DNA of 64,000 nucleotides, taken from positions 1-64,000 of the forward strand of contig CAWGOZ010000012.1 in assembly GCA_963824345.1 (NCBI GenBank), read 5' to 3'. Of this stretch, positions 16,956 through 24,702 are shown piece after piece. The notes under the pieces are model-generated. The model was given only the letters and a program-made list of their open reading frames with translations. It ran no database searches and had not been told where the DNA came from. Position 1 is the first letter of the stretch; each line of letters starts with the position of its first letter. Origin of the DNA: Palsa-89 sp963824345 (GTDB taxonomy: Bacteria; Acidobacteriota; Terriglobia; Bryobacterales; Bryobacteraceae). A program made the position numbers and the translations under genes.

Positions 16956-18905
16956 ATGTCATCGAACGCCATCGACTCCGTTCTCAACGAACAACGCGTC
17001 TTCGAACCACCCGACGAGTTCCGCGCCGGGGCCCGCATCGGCAGCCGCGCCGAATACGACCGCCTGTATAAAGAAGCCCAGGAAGATCCCGAGGGTTTCT
17101 GGGCCAGGATCGCGAGCGAGCTGCATTGGTTCAAGCCTTGGGATCGCGTTCTGGAATGGAAGCTGCCCTTCGCCCAGTGGTTTATCGGCGGCCAGTTGAA
17201 CATGTCCTACAACTGCCTGGACCGCCACGCCGCCACCTGGCGCAAGAATAAAGCCGCCATCCAATGGGAAGGCGAGCCGGGTGATTCGCGAACCCTCACC
17301 TATCAGCAACTGCTGCGCGAAGTGTCCAAGTGCGCCAACGTGCTGAAGGCGCTGGGCGTCTCCAAAGGCGATCGCGTCGCCATCTACATGGGCATGGTTC
17401 CGGAATTGCCAATCGCCATGCTCGCATGCGCCCGGATCGGAGCTGCCCACACCGTCGTATTCGGCGGATTCTCCGCGCAGGCGTTAATCGATCGCATCAA
17501 CGATTGCGCAGCAGTGGCCGTGATCACGCAGGACGGGGCATTTAGGAGAGGCGTGGAAGTGAAGCTCAAAGAAGCCGTCGATCAGGCGCTGCCGCAGTGC
17601 TCCTCGGTGAAAAGCGTGTTGGTTTACCGGCGGACTGGCAGCCACGTCGCCATGCAGCCGGGGCGCGACCACTGGTGGCACGAATTGATGGAGACGGCCT
17701 CCGGCGAATGCCCGGCCGAATCCCTGGACGCCGAGCATCCCCTGTACCTGCTCTACACCTCCGGAACCACCGGGAAGCCCAAAGGCATTCTCCACACCAC
17801 CGGCGGCTACTCAGTCGGCTCGTACATCACTGCCAAATGGATTTTCGATCTGCGCGATGAAGACACCTACTGGTGTTCGGCCGATATCGGCTGGGTCACC
17901 GGCCACACCTACGTCGTCTATGGAATGCTGCAAAACGGCGCCAGCGTGGTGATCTATGAAGGCGGCCCCACCTGGCCCGAGCCCGACCGGTTCTGGCGCA
18001 TCATCGACAAGTACAAGGTGAGCATCTTCTACACCGCGCCCACTTCCATTCGCGCCTTCATGCGCTTGGGCGAGCAATGGCCGCGCAAGCACAGTCTCGC
18101 CTCGTTACGGCTGCTCGGTAGCGTGGGAGAGCCCATCAATCCCGAGGCCTGGATGTGGTATCGCGAAGTGATCGGCCAGGGCCGCTGCCCGATCGTCGAC
18201 ACCTGGTGGCAAACCGAAACCGGCGCCGCCATGATCTCGCCGCTTCCAGGCGCGATCGCCACCAAGCCTGGCTCGGCTACGCTGCCGCTGCCAGGGGTGA
18301 TCGCCGATGTAGTCACTCGCGATGGAGTAAGCGTGCCGCCTGGCGCCGGCGGATTTCTGGTGATCAAACAGCCCTGGCCTTCCATGTTGCGGACGATTTA
18401 TGGCGACCCGGAGCGCTACCACGAACAATACTGGTCGCAGATCCCCGGCATGTACTTCGCCGGCGATGGCGCCCGCATCGACGCGGACGGCTATTTCTGG
18501 CTGATGGGCCGCGTGGACGACGTTCTGAACGTGGCCGGGCACCGTCTCAGCACCATGGAGATCGAGTCGGCGCTGGTGGCCCATCCGATGGTGGCTGAAG
18601 CCGCGGTAGTGGGGCGGCCCGATGACGTGAAAGGCCAAGCGGTCTCGGCCTTCGTCACGCTGAAAGCCGGACAAATACCCAGCGAAGAGCAGAAAAATGT
18701 GTTGCGCCAGTGGGTCGCAAAGGAAATCGGGCCAATCGCCAAGCCCGATGATATTCGGTTCACCGATTCGCTTCCCAAAACCCGCAGCGGGAAGATTATG
18801 CGCCGCCTGCTGCGCGAGCTGGCAACCAATGGAGAAGTGAAAGGCGACACGACGACGCTGGAAGATTTCTCCGTGCTAGCGAAGCTGTCGAGCGACGAAG
18901 ACTGA
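16956..18905 (+). CDS. acs: acetyl-CoA synthetase (acetate-CoA ligase)
   Basis: A full-length (about 650 aa) AMP-forming acetyl-CoA synthetase. It has YLLYTSGTTGKPKGILHTTG (ATP loop), the Trp that limits the acyl pocket in DTWWQTETGA, YFAGDGARIDADGY, the hinge GRVDDVLNVAGHRLST, and the C-terminal PKTRSGKIMRR with the Lys whose acetylation switches off the enzyme in this family. It turns acetate, ATP and CoA into acetyl-CoA. Two in-frame ATGs exist, at 16941 and 16956; GGAGAG immediately before the second favours 16956, though spacing is short. It ends next to a REP-like element and converges with a radical SAM gene. Confidence 0.95.
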   Translation: MSSNAIDSVLNEQRVFEPPDEFRAGARIGSRAEYDRLYKEAQEDPEGFWARIASELHWFKPWDRVLEWKLPFAQWFIGGQLNMSYNCLDRHAATWRKNKAAIQWEGEPGDSRTLTYQQLLREVSKCANVLKALGVSKGDRVAIYMGMVPELPIAMLACARIGAAHTVVFGGFSAQALIDRINDCAAVAVITQDGAFRRGVEVKLKEAVDQALPQCSSVKSVLVYRRTGSHVAMQPGRDHWWHELMETASGECPAESLDAEHPLYLLYTSGTTGKPKGILHTTGGYSVGSYITAKWIFDLRDEDTYWCSADIGWVTGHTYVVYGMLQNGASVVIYEGGPTWPEPDRFWRIIDKYKVSIFYTAPTSIRAFMRLGEQWPRKHSLASLRLLGSVGEPINPEAWMWYREVIGQGRCPIVDTWWQTETGAAMISPLPGAIATKPGSATLPLPGVIADVVTRDGVSVPPGAGGFLVIKQPWPSMLRTIYGDPERYHEQYWSQIPGMYFAGDGARIDADGYFWLMGRVDDVLNVAGHRLSTMEIESALVAHPMVAEAAVVGRPDDVKGQAVSAFVTLKAGQIPSEEQKNVLRQWVAKEIGPIAKPDDIRFTDSLPKTRSGKIMRRLLRELATNGEVKGDTTTLEDFSVLAKLSSDED

Positions 18906-18928
18906 GCCGCGCGCGTGAGCAAGCGGTC
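18904..18928. repeat. REP-like imperfect palindrome after acs
   Basis: The bases CCGC...GCGG around GCGCGTGAGCAA form an imperfect palindrome that resembles the element at 26921-26944 (shared GAGCCGCG, GTGAG and GCGGT blocks). It fills the whole 22-base space between two convergent genes. Confidence 0.45.
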
Positions 18929-19902
18929 TAGCTGGCCTTCTTCAACCGCGCCACAACCTCGCCAATCCCTAACGATGCATCCAGCAGACGCCGAGCCGCA
19001 ATCGGCCCCACCTTTTCGTTGGTGATCCAGTGCAACGCGGAGCTGATCGCGCAGCCGCATTCCGAGCAATCCGGGTCGCCGCCGAAGACGCACGGTTCAA
19101 CCCTCGTTTCCAGATCGGCCGTGTAATTGGCGGACACGCGGGCAAAGGAGCACTCCGCGGGGCTGGACGGCGGGCTCAGGATGGCCCGCGCCATTCCCGG
19201 CTTAATAAGAAATTTCGGGTACTTCCGGGCCAGCCATGGAATCGCCTCGGCCAGCCGCTTGCGATCCTCCAATGTAAGCCGCTCCGCGCTCTGCTCCCCC
19301 CGTTGCGGCGTATACACGCTCATCCAAATGCGATGGACTTCGTCGCGCTCGCTCCAAAACTCGAGGTAGCGTTCGGCATAACTCAGATCCTGCACGTGTG
19401 CCCGTACTGCCGTCCAATGAATGTAGACTCGCCGGCCCGCGATATTGCGAAGAATCCGTTCGTAGGTCGCCGGTTTGCGGCGTTCATCGTGATGCTGGGG
19501 CAATCCATCCACCGAAATGGCCACCGTAACCCGCGGCAGCGCGGTCCATTCGGAGGGAATCGGAATCACTCCGCTGGTGACCACCATCGTGTAGATACCG
19601 CGCTCGCTCAGGATGGGCAGCAGCTGGCTCAACTCGCGATGGCGCATCATCGGCTCGCCGCCCACCAGGCTCACTTGCATCGGATCGTGCCGCTCCACCA
19701 GTCTCAAGATGCCCTGGACCAGAGTTTCGCCACGACTATCCGATAGCTCGGTCAGTGTTACTCCGCCACCCAGGTGCCGATCGCCGTATGCGTAACAACC
19801 CGGACAACTAAGCGGGCACTCGCTCGTAATTTCAATCGACAGCAGCGGCAGTTTGCCGCGTAGAATCTTCCCCCAGCCCGAAATGAAATCTCCACCACGC
19901 AT
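18928..19902 (-). CDS. radical SAM protein with C-terminal extra cysteines, next to moaA
   Basis: A 324-residue radical SAM enzyme. The cluster motif is CPLSCPGC (Cys29, Cys33, Cys36; CxxxCxxC) followed by CYAYGDRHL-like sequence; VSLVGGEPMMRH is the GGEP SAM-binding motif, and AISVDGLPQHHD is the usual beta-5/6 region. The C-terminal part has a Cys near PAECSFARVS and a cluster EPCVFGGDPDCSECGC, which could hold an auxiliary iron-sulfur centre as in SPASM/twitch proteins. No peptide substrate or partner gene is recognisable. It lies 75 bases after moaA on the same strand. Its reaction is unknown; assignment to cofactor maturation is inference from the neighbour. Confidence 0.8.
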   Translation of the reverse strand: MRGGDFISGWGKILRGKLPLLSIEITSECPLSCPGCYAYGDRHLGGGVTLTELSDSRGETLVQGILRLVERHDPMQVSLVGGEPMMRHRELSQLLPILSERGIYTMVVTSGVIPIPSEWTALPRVTVAISVDGLPQHHDERRKPATYERILRNIAGRRVYIHWTAVRAHVQDLSYAERYLEFWSERDEVHRIWMSVYTPQRGEQSAERLTLEDRKRLAEAIPWLARKYPKFLIKPGMARAILSPPSSPAECSFARVSANYTADLETRVEPCVFGGDPDCSECGCAISSALHWITNEKVGPIAARRLLDASLGIGEVVARLKKAS

Positions 19903-19977
19903 GCATGTTGGATGCAGCGAGCGGCGAGAAGGTGTACAGGAAGTGTGCCACCCCGGCCAGCCGATCCCGCGCGGCCG

Positions 19978-21012
19978 CTAGCCTCCGATGGCGTACATCG
20001 GACGCGGCGGCGCTACGAATTTGGCGGAATTGATCTCGTGCCCCAGCCACTTTTTGCGCACTGTTTCGCGAATGGTCGCGGCGATCTCGGCATCCCGCGC
20101 TCCGTTGCGCAGCAGCTCTCGAACATCGGTCTCTTCGATGGCAAACAGGCAATACCGCAGCTTGCCGTCGCTGGTGAGCCGGACGCGATTGCAATTCAGG
20201 CAGAAAGGCCTGGTGACGGAAGCGATGAAGCCAACCGATCCGATTCCATCCGCAAAACGGTACTCTGTGGCTGGCGCCCGCGCATCGCCATCCGGCAGCT
20301 CCAGCAGTGGCGAGATTTCGCGCGACAGCGTCTCGATAATTTCGTCCGCCGACAAAACGTTTTCGCGGGCCCAAAGCCCTTGCGAATCCAGCGGCATAAA
20401 CTCAATGAACCGGACCTCGATGCCGCGCTCGCGCCCATATTGCACCAGCGGAACAATGTCGGGCTCCACCAGATGTTTCACCGCGACGGCGTTGATCTTG
20501 ATCCGGTCGAATCCAATCCGCTGCGCGGCGTCGATGCCCTCCAGCACTTTGTCCAAATCGTCGCGGCGGGTAATTTTCTGGAAGCGTTCGCGATCCAGGG
20601 TGTCCAGATGAACGTTCAGCCGCCGCAAGCCGGCATCGTAGAGAGCTTGCGCGTGCCGGGCCAGCAGAACGCCGTTGGTGGTGAGCGCGATGTCGCGGAC
20701 CCCCGCAATCGCGCACAGCTTTCCGATCAGCACCGGAAGATCCTTGCGCACCAGCGGCTCTCCGCCCGTTACACGAATTTTCGTGACTCCGAGCGACACG
20801 GCCACTTTCGCGAAGCGCTCGATTTCCTCAAACGACAGCAGCTCCTCGCGCGCCACGTAGCGTACGTTGTCTTCCGGCATGCAATAGAAACACCGGATGT
20901 TACAGCGATCCGTCACACTGATCCGGAGATTGTCGTGCAGGCGCCCGAAAGTGTCAATCAGAGGCTCCCGGGTAATGACCGGCGAATCGGCAATGGACGT
21001 GAGCGCGGTCAT
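19978..21012 (-). CDS. moaA: GTP 3',8-cyclase MoaA (molybdenum cofactor biosynthesis)
   Basis: A 344-residue radical SAM enzyme with both MoaA clusters: Cys37/Cys41/Cys44 in DRCNIRCFYCMP bind the SAM cluster, and Cys271/Cys274/Cys288 in CLNCNRVRLT...RYC bind the second [4Fe-4S] that holds GTP. RVTGGEPLVRKD and the C-terminal Gly-Gly are conserved family features. It carries out the first step of molybdopterin synthesis. No other moa gene is adjacent; the MoeB-type domain at 6565-8010 belongs to the cysteine system and need not serve MoaD. A minus-strand promoter (TTATAC, 17-base spacer, TACAAT) overlaps the promoter of the divergent secreted-protein gene. Confidence 0.94.
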   Translation of the reverse strand: MTALTSIADSPVITREPLIDTFGRLHDNLRISVTDRCNIRCFYCMPEDNVRYVAREELLSFEEIERFAKVAVSLGVTKIRVTGGEPLVRKDLPVLIGKLCAIAGVRDIALTTNGVLLARHAQALYDAGLRRLNVHLDTLDRERFQKITRRDDLDKVLEGIDAAQRIGFDRIKINAVAVKHLVEPDIVPLVQYGRERGIEVRFIEFMPLDSQGLWARENVLSADEIIETLSREISPLLELPDGDARAPATEYRFADGIGSVGFIASVTRPFCLNCNRVRLTSDGKLRYCLFAIEETDVRELLRNGARDAEIAATIRETVRKKWLGHEINSAKFVAPPRPMYAIGG

Positions 21013-21042
21013 AACGGAGGGGGAAGATGGCGAATCTGTTTT

Positions 21043-21071
21043 ATTGTAACAGGGCGGACAAACATGTATAA
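21043..21071 (-). promoter_or_regulatory. moaA promoter, overlapping a divergent promoter
   Basis: TTATAC (21071-21066) and TACAAT (21048-21043) on the minus strand are spaced by 17 bases. The same DNA encodes the plus-strand promoter 21044-21072 in reverse, so each -10 box overlaps the other's -35 box. Confidence 0.4.
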
Positions 21072-21072
21072 T
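21044..21072 (+). promoter_or_regulatory. sigma70-type promoter of the secreted Solibacter-type protein
   Basis: TTGTAA (21044-21049), a 17-base spacer and a consensus TATAAT (21067-21072). The leader is about 35 bases and contains GAAAGG before the ATG at 21114. Confidence 0.55.
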
Positions 21073-21113
21073 CGGAATCGCCGCGCCCTGTTATTCCTCG
21101 AAAGGTTCCACCC

Positions 21114-23267
21114 ATGTTTCGTCTTTTTTTCGTACCTATTTCGTTCTTGATGGCTGCTGCTGTGTTTCCAGTCAGCGCCGCTACTTTAACTTGCGTTCCC
21201 ACCAGCCAGATCCCGGTCGTACATGGGGAAGGCATCACCGAGAGGACCGGCGACTTGGCATTCACCTGTTCCGGTGGCGCTCCAGGCGCGACAGTATCCG
21301 CCGTGGATTTGTCTATTTTTCTAAACGTCAACATCACCAATCGCCTGGCGTCGGCTTCTTCCAATGTCCTGCTTGGCATTACACTCACCGCTGACAATGG
21401 TACCGGGCCCCAAACGGTCAGTGCGCAGCCCACACTTGCCGGTCAGTCAAATCTAACGTTCAATAACTTGACTTTCACCCTATCGCCAACCGGCTCCGTC
21501 ACCCTGCGGCTGGCTGGCCTGCGAGGCGCGGCGAATGAATTAAACTTCGCGCCCAGCAGTGCGATGCAAGTGCTGATCGGAAGCAGTGCCAATGCCTCTC
21601 TGGCGCTTACCACCAGCCAGCTCACCGTCGGAATCCCCGAGCATGGCCTGTACGACGCTTTCTCCGGCAAGATCATTTGCAGCCAGCAAGGATCGCCGCT
21701 GCCGGCCAATCCAGCCAGCTTCGCCAGTTTCCTGGCGAAACGCACCGCATTCACTTCCACGCGCGTTACCGAGGGTTTCGCGGATTCATTCGCGCCGCTG
21801 GGCGATGTGTCAAACCTGAACGCCGACACCGGCACGCGCATCATCGTGCAGTATTCCGGATTCCCTCCGGGAGCCCAGCTGTTTGTTCCCAGTGTCGTTG
21901 CCGGATCGGATGCCACGCAGCCGACCGCGGGTGGGGACTTGGGGATGACCGCGTCCGGAGGCAAGTACACACCCGGCAATTCCTCGCTGCTGCTCTCGCT
22001 GGTCGCCAACGCGAATTCAAACGGCGCCGGAGGATACCCTCTCTATACTCCCGGAGCGCACGGATCCGGTACCGTGAGCCTGGATTCAATGACAGCGGTT
22101 ACTCTCACCAACGGCGCCGGGATTGCGGTCTACCAGGTGATGGATGCGAATCCGTCCATTCAGGAGAGCGCGCAATTCCCCACTTTTCTCACGCTTGCTC
22201 CATTCAGTGGCGTGGACGTCCAGACCTCCGAGAACGTCTCGCTCGCGCCCATTTCCACCGTCTACCTGGCCACCGCGACGGATCCCATTCCCCGCTTCCA
22301 GCAGGTCCCAATTCCAGACGATTGCAGCATCGTCGGCGATTGCAATGCCACTTATTTTCCCCGTTTGTCAGTGTCCCAATCTTCGATGAGCTTTAGCGCC
22401 GCCGATCTCACGCAACAACTCACGGTGGAGAATTTATCCGGCGGGGTAATGCCGTGGACGGCGTCGGTCAGTTACACCAGCGGCAGCGGCTGGCTGGAGC
22501 TGTCGCCGGCCCAAGCCGACAACAGTCAGAACATTCGCATCGAAGCCGTTCCTGGAACGCTCGCGCCGGGCACCTATAATGCCACTTTGACCATCAACGC
22601 CGGGCCTACGGTGGGAACGTCGAACGTGGCAATCGCGTTTGCGGTCGGCGCCCCCAGCGCGCCCGCGGTTCAGCCCCCCTCCGTGCAAACTCTAGTCAAC
22701 GGGGCTACGTTCGCGCAGGGCCCGGTGGCTCCCGGCTCCATGGCTACCATTGGCGGAACCCAGCTCGCCGGCAAAATTGTCACTGTGGCGTTCGACGGCC
22801 TGGATGCCCCGGTTCTGTTCGCTAACGACACGCAGATCAATTTGATCGTGCCCGACGGCCTGGGCTCGAAGACCTCCGCGCAGGTGATTGCCACCGTGGA
22901 CGGCACGGCCAGCGCGCCGCTCACCGCTACCCTGGCGCCTTTTGCACCCGGCATTTTCTCTAATGGCGTACTGAATCAGGACAACAGCTTGAACAGTTCC
23001 AAAAAACCGGCTGCGCCTGGCAGTATCATCCAGGTCTACGCTACCGGCTTATCTGGAACCGGCGTGATCACTGCCAAAATCGGTACCCAAGTGGTCGCGA
23101 AACCTTACTATGCGGGCCCCGCGCCCGGAATTCCCGGAATGCAGCAGATCGATTTGATCCTGCCCACGGAGCTGGCTGGCAGTTCGGTCAACGTGTCCGT
23201 GTGTGGTGGACCGTCGGCCGCGAAGGCGGTGTGCAGCCCCCCGGTGTCAGTGGCTCTTTCAAAGTAG
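21114..23267 (+). CDS. secreted protein with BACON-like and Solibacter-type C-terminal domain
   Basis: A 717-residue exported protein with a signal peptide cleaved near AVFPVSAA. The first 400 residues are Ser/Thr/Gly-rich beta-type sequence without a family I recognise. At about 430-515 there is a BACON-like immunoglobulin fold (LSVSQSSMSFSA, then WLELSPAQ and LAPGTYNATLTINA). The last 200 residues (PPSVQTLVNGATFAQGPVAPG, then INLIVP, and VQVYATGLSGTG) match the Solibacter uncharacterised C-terminal domain that is abundant in this lineage. Such proteins are presumed cell-surface or extracellular, with unknown binding partners. The domain is one of the main clues to the host lineage. A 17-base-period direct repeat covers its stop codon. 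Confidence 0.8.
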   Translation: MFRLFFVPISFLMAAAVFPVSAATLTCVPTSQIPVVHGEGITERTGDLAFTCSGGAPGATVSAVDLSIFLNVNITNRLASASSNVLLGITLTADNGTGPQTVSAQPTLAGQSNLTFNNLTFTLSPTGSVTLRLAGLRGAANELNFAPSSAMQVLIGSSANASLALTTSQLTVGIPEHGLYDAFSGKIICSQQGSPLPANPASFASFLAKRTAFTSTRVTEGFADSFAPLGDVSNLNADTGTRIIVQYSGFPPGAQLFVPSVVAGSDATQPTAGGDLGMTASGGKYTPGNSSLLLSLVANANSNGAGGYPLYTPGAHGSGTVSLDSMTAVTLTNGAGIAVYQVMDANPSIQESAQFPTFLTLAPFSGVDVQTSENVSLAPISTVYLATATDPIPRFQQVPIPDDCSIVGDCNATYFPRLSVSQSSMSFSAADLTQQLTVENLSGGVMPWTASVSYTSGSGWLELSPAQADNSQNIRIEAVPGTLAPGTYNATLTINAGPTVGTSNVAIAFAVGAPSAPAVQPPSVQTLVNGATFAQGPVAPGSMATIGGTQLAGKIVTVAFDGLDAPVLFANDTQINLIVPDGLGSKTSAQVIATVDGTASAPLTATLAPFAPGIFSNGVLNQDNSLNSSKKPAAPGSIIQVYATGLSGTGVITAKIGTQVVAKPYYAGPAPGIPGMQQIDLILPTELAGSSVNVSVCGGPSAAKAVCSPPVSVALSK

Positions 23268-23283
23268 CCGCTCTTTCAAAGTA
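23253..23283. repeat. 14-bp direct repeat (period 17) across a stop codon
   Basis: GCTCTTTCAAAGTA occurs at 23253-23266 and again, without mismatch, at 23270-23283. The first copy contains the last codons and part of the stop of the upstream gene; the second lies wholly downstream. Confidence 0.7.
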
Positions 23284-23327
23284 AATGAATCTGCCCTAAC
23301 GTTAGCGGATTTTCATGCATCGAAACC

Positions 23328-23376
23328 CGTCGCAGTATGCTCCTCATCTAACCTGGTGAGGAGACATACTGCGATG
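23328..23376 (+). promoter_or_regulatory. hairpin that pairs the Shine-Dalgarno and start codon of the downstream lipoprotein gene
   Basis: CGCAGTATGCTCCTCA (23331-23346) pairs with TGAGGAG (23357-23363) and CATACTGCG (23365-23373) with a single bulged A and a 10-base loop. The stem extends by three more pairs (one G-U) into the ATG at 23374-23376. The GAGGAG ribosome-binding site is entirely inside the 3' arm. The helix of about 19 pairs should strongly block translation initiation unless opened. There is no T-run, so it is not a terminator. A GTTAG at 23301-23305 is complementary to CTAAC in the loop, which could allow a pseudoknot. Confidence 0.65.
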
Positions 23377-23673
23377 AAATCAGCAGTTCTTACGGGGATT
23401 CTTTTGGCGTCGTCCGCGATAGTGGCTTGCGGACCTCCGCGCGTGGCTTACGTCGTGCCTGCGCCGCCGGCGCCCTATGTGGTCGGTGCGGTTGGATACG
23501 CGCCCGGTCCGGGCTATGTGTGGGTGGACGGTTTTTGGAACCTGAATGGAGGCCGCTGGGTCTGGGTGAATGGCCGATGGGCCGTGCCTCCGCATCCACG
23601 TGCCGTCTGGGTTGCCGATCGTTGGGAACGATATGGCAACGGCTGGCGCTACCGTCGCGGGCATTGGCGCTAG
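23374..23673 (+). CDS. small lipoprotein with YXWGXW-type Trp/Tyr repeats
   Basis: A 99-residue exported protein. A hydrophobic leader ends in a lipobox-like SAIVAC at about residue 19, so it is probably lipid-anchored after signal peptidase II cleavage. The mature part consists of aromatic repeats of the YXWGXW type: YVWVDGFW, RWVWVNGRW, RAVWVADRWER and GWRYRRGHW. These small envelope proteins are common in Acidobacteria and Proteobacteria and have no established function. The frame is open upstream to 23203, but the ATG at 23374 has a GAGGAG ribosome site ten bases before it and starts the leader peptide. Both of these elements are buried in the hairpin 23328-23376. Confidence 0.8.
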   Translation: MKSAVLTGILLASSAIVACGPPRVAYVVPAPPAPYVVGAVGYAPGPGYVWVDGFWNLNGGRWVWVNGRWAVPPHPRAVWVADRWERYGNGWRYRRGHWR

Positions 23674-23730
23674 CCGCGCGCGTCACCGAACCACGCGCGT
23701 CAGCAAGCAGGGCCATTACAATAAGTATGT

Positions 23731-24702
23731 ATGCCCGACTCCGCTTTTGACGCCGTTCTCCTGCTGTCCTTCGGAGGACCGGAAAAATCGGAAGACGTCA
23801 TTCCGTTTCTCGAGAACGTCCTGCGCGGGCGCAATGTTCCTCGCGAACGGATGCTGGCGGTAGCCGAGCATTATTACCACTTCGGCGGCAAGAGCCCCAT
23901 CAACGATCAAGCCCGCGCCTTGATCGCTGCCCTCCAAGGCGAACTGGCCACCCGCGGGCCGCGCCTCCCCATCTACTGGGGCAATCGCAATTGGCATCCA
24001 TTCCTCGCCGACACGCTGCGCCAGATGAAGGCGGATGGCGTCCGCTCAGCCCTCGCTTTCGCCACCTCGATTTTCAGCTCGTATTCCGGATGCCGCCAAT
24101 ACCTGGAAGACATCCAACGTGCCCGAACGGAAGTGGACGGCGCGCCCGAGATCCAGAAACTGCGCACGTTCTACAAACACCCGCTATTCATCGAGGCCCA
24201 GGCCGATCGCGTTCGCGAGTCCCTCGGCAACCGCCCGGCGCAAATCATCTTCACCGCGCACAGCATTCCGAGCTCCATGGCCGAAACCAGCGATTATCAA
24301 AAGCAGCTTCAGGAATCCTGCCGGCTGGTCGCGGAGTCTCTCGGCCGCGGTGATTGGCGGTTGGTCTACCAAAGCCGCAGCGGCCCTGCCTCGCAGCCCT
24401 GGCTGGAGCCCGATATCGCGGATGTCGTGCGCGGACTGGATCGCGGCTCGGACGTAGTGGTGGTGCCCATCGGTTTCGTCTCCGATCACATGGAGGTGAT
24501 CTACGATCTCGACTACGAAGCGCGAGCCATCGCCGAAGAACGCGGCGTCAACATGCTGCGGGCCGCCACCGTCGGCGTGCATCCCAAGTTTGTGCGAATG
24601 ATTCGCGAACTGATCGCCGACCCGCGCGGTCACGACGCCTGCCCCGCCAATTGTTGCCCGGCTCCCGCGCGCCGCCCCGCATCGCTCATTACCGCTGGTT
24701 GA
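23731..24702 (+). CDS. hemH: ferrochelatase (possibly coproporphyrin ferrochelatase type) with [2Fe-2S]-type cysteines
   Basis: A 323-residue ferrochelatase. His177 in FTAHSIP and Glu255 in SDHMEVIYDLD are the metal-insertion residues. Cys121 in SSYSGCRQY and the C-terminal Cys304, Cys308 and Cys309 (HDACPANCC) match the four-Cys [2Fe-2S] pattern described in actinobacterial ferrochelatases. The sequence style (LLLSFGGPE, EHYYHFGGKSP) is also that of actinobacterial/firmicute enzymes, several of which use coproporphyrin III, so the substrate may be coproporphyrin rather than protoporphyrin. A TACAAT box at 23717-23722 lies eight bases before the ATG, suggesting a leaderless transcript. The last 14 bases overlap the convergent rsmI gene. 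Confidence 0.9.
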   Translation: MPDSAFDAVLLLSFGGPEKSEDVIPFLENVLRGRNVPRERMLAVAEHYYHFGGKSPINDQARALIAALQGELATRGPRLPIYWGNRNWHPFLADTLRQMKADGVRSALAFATSIFSSYSGCRQYLEDIQRARTEVDGAPEIQKLRTFYKHPLFIEAQADRVRESLGNRPAQIIFTAHSIPSSMAETSDYQKQLQESCRLVAESLGRGDWRLVYQSRSGPASQPWLEPDIADVVRGLDRGSDVVVVPIGFVSDHMEVIYDLDYEARAIAEERGVNMLRAATVGVHPKFVRMIRELIADPRGHDACPANCCPAPARRPASLITAG

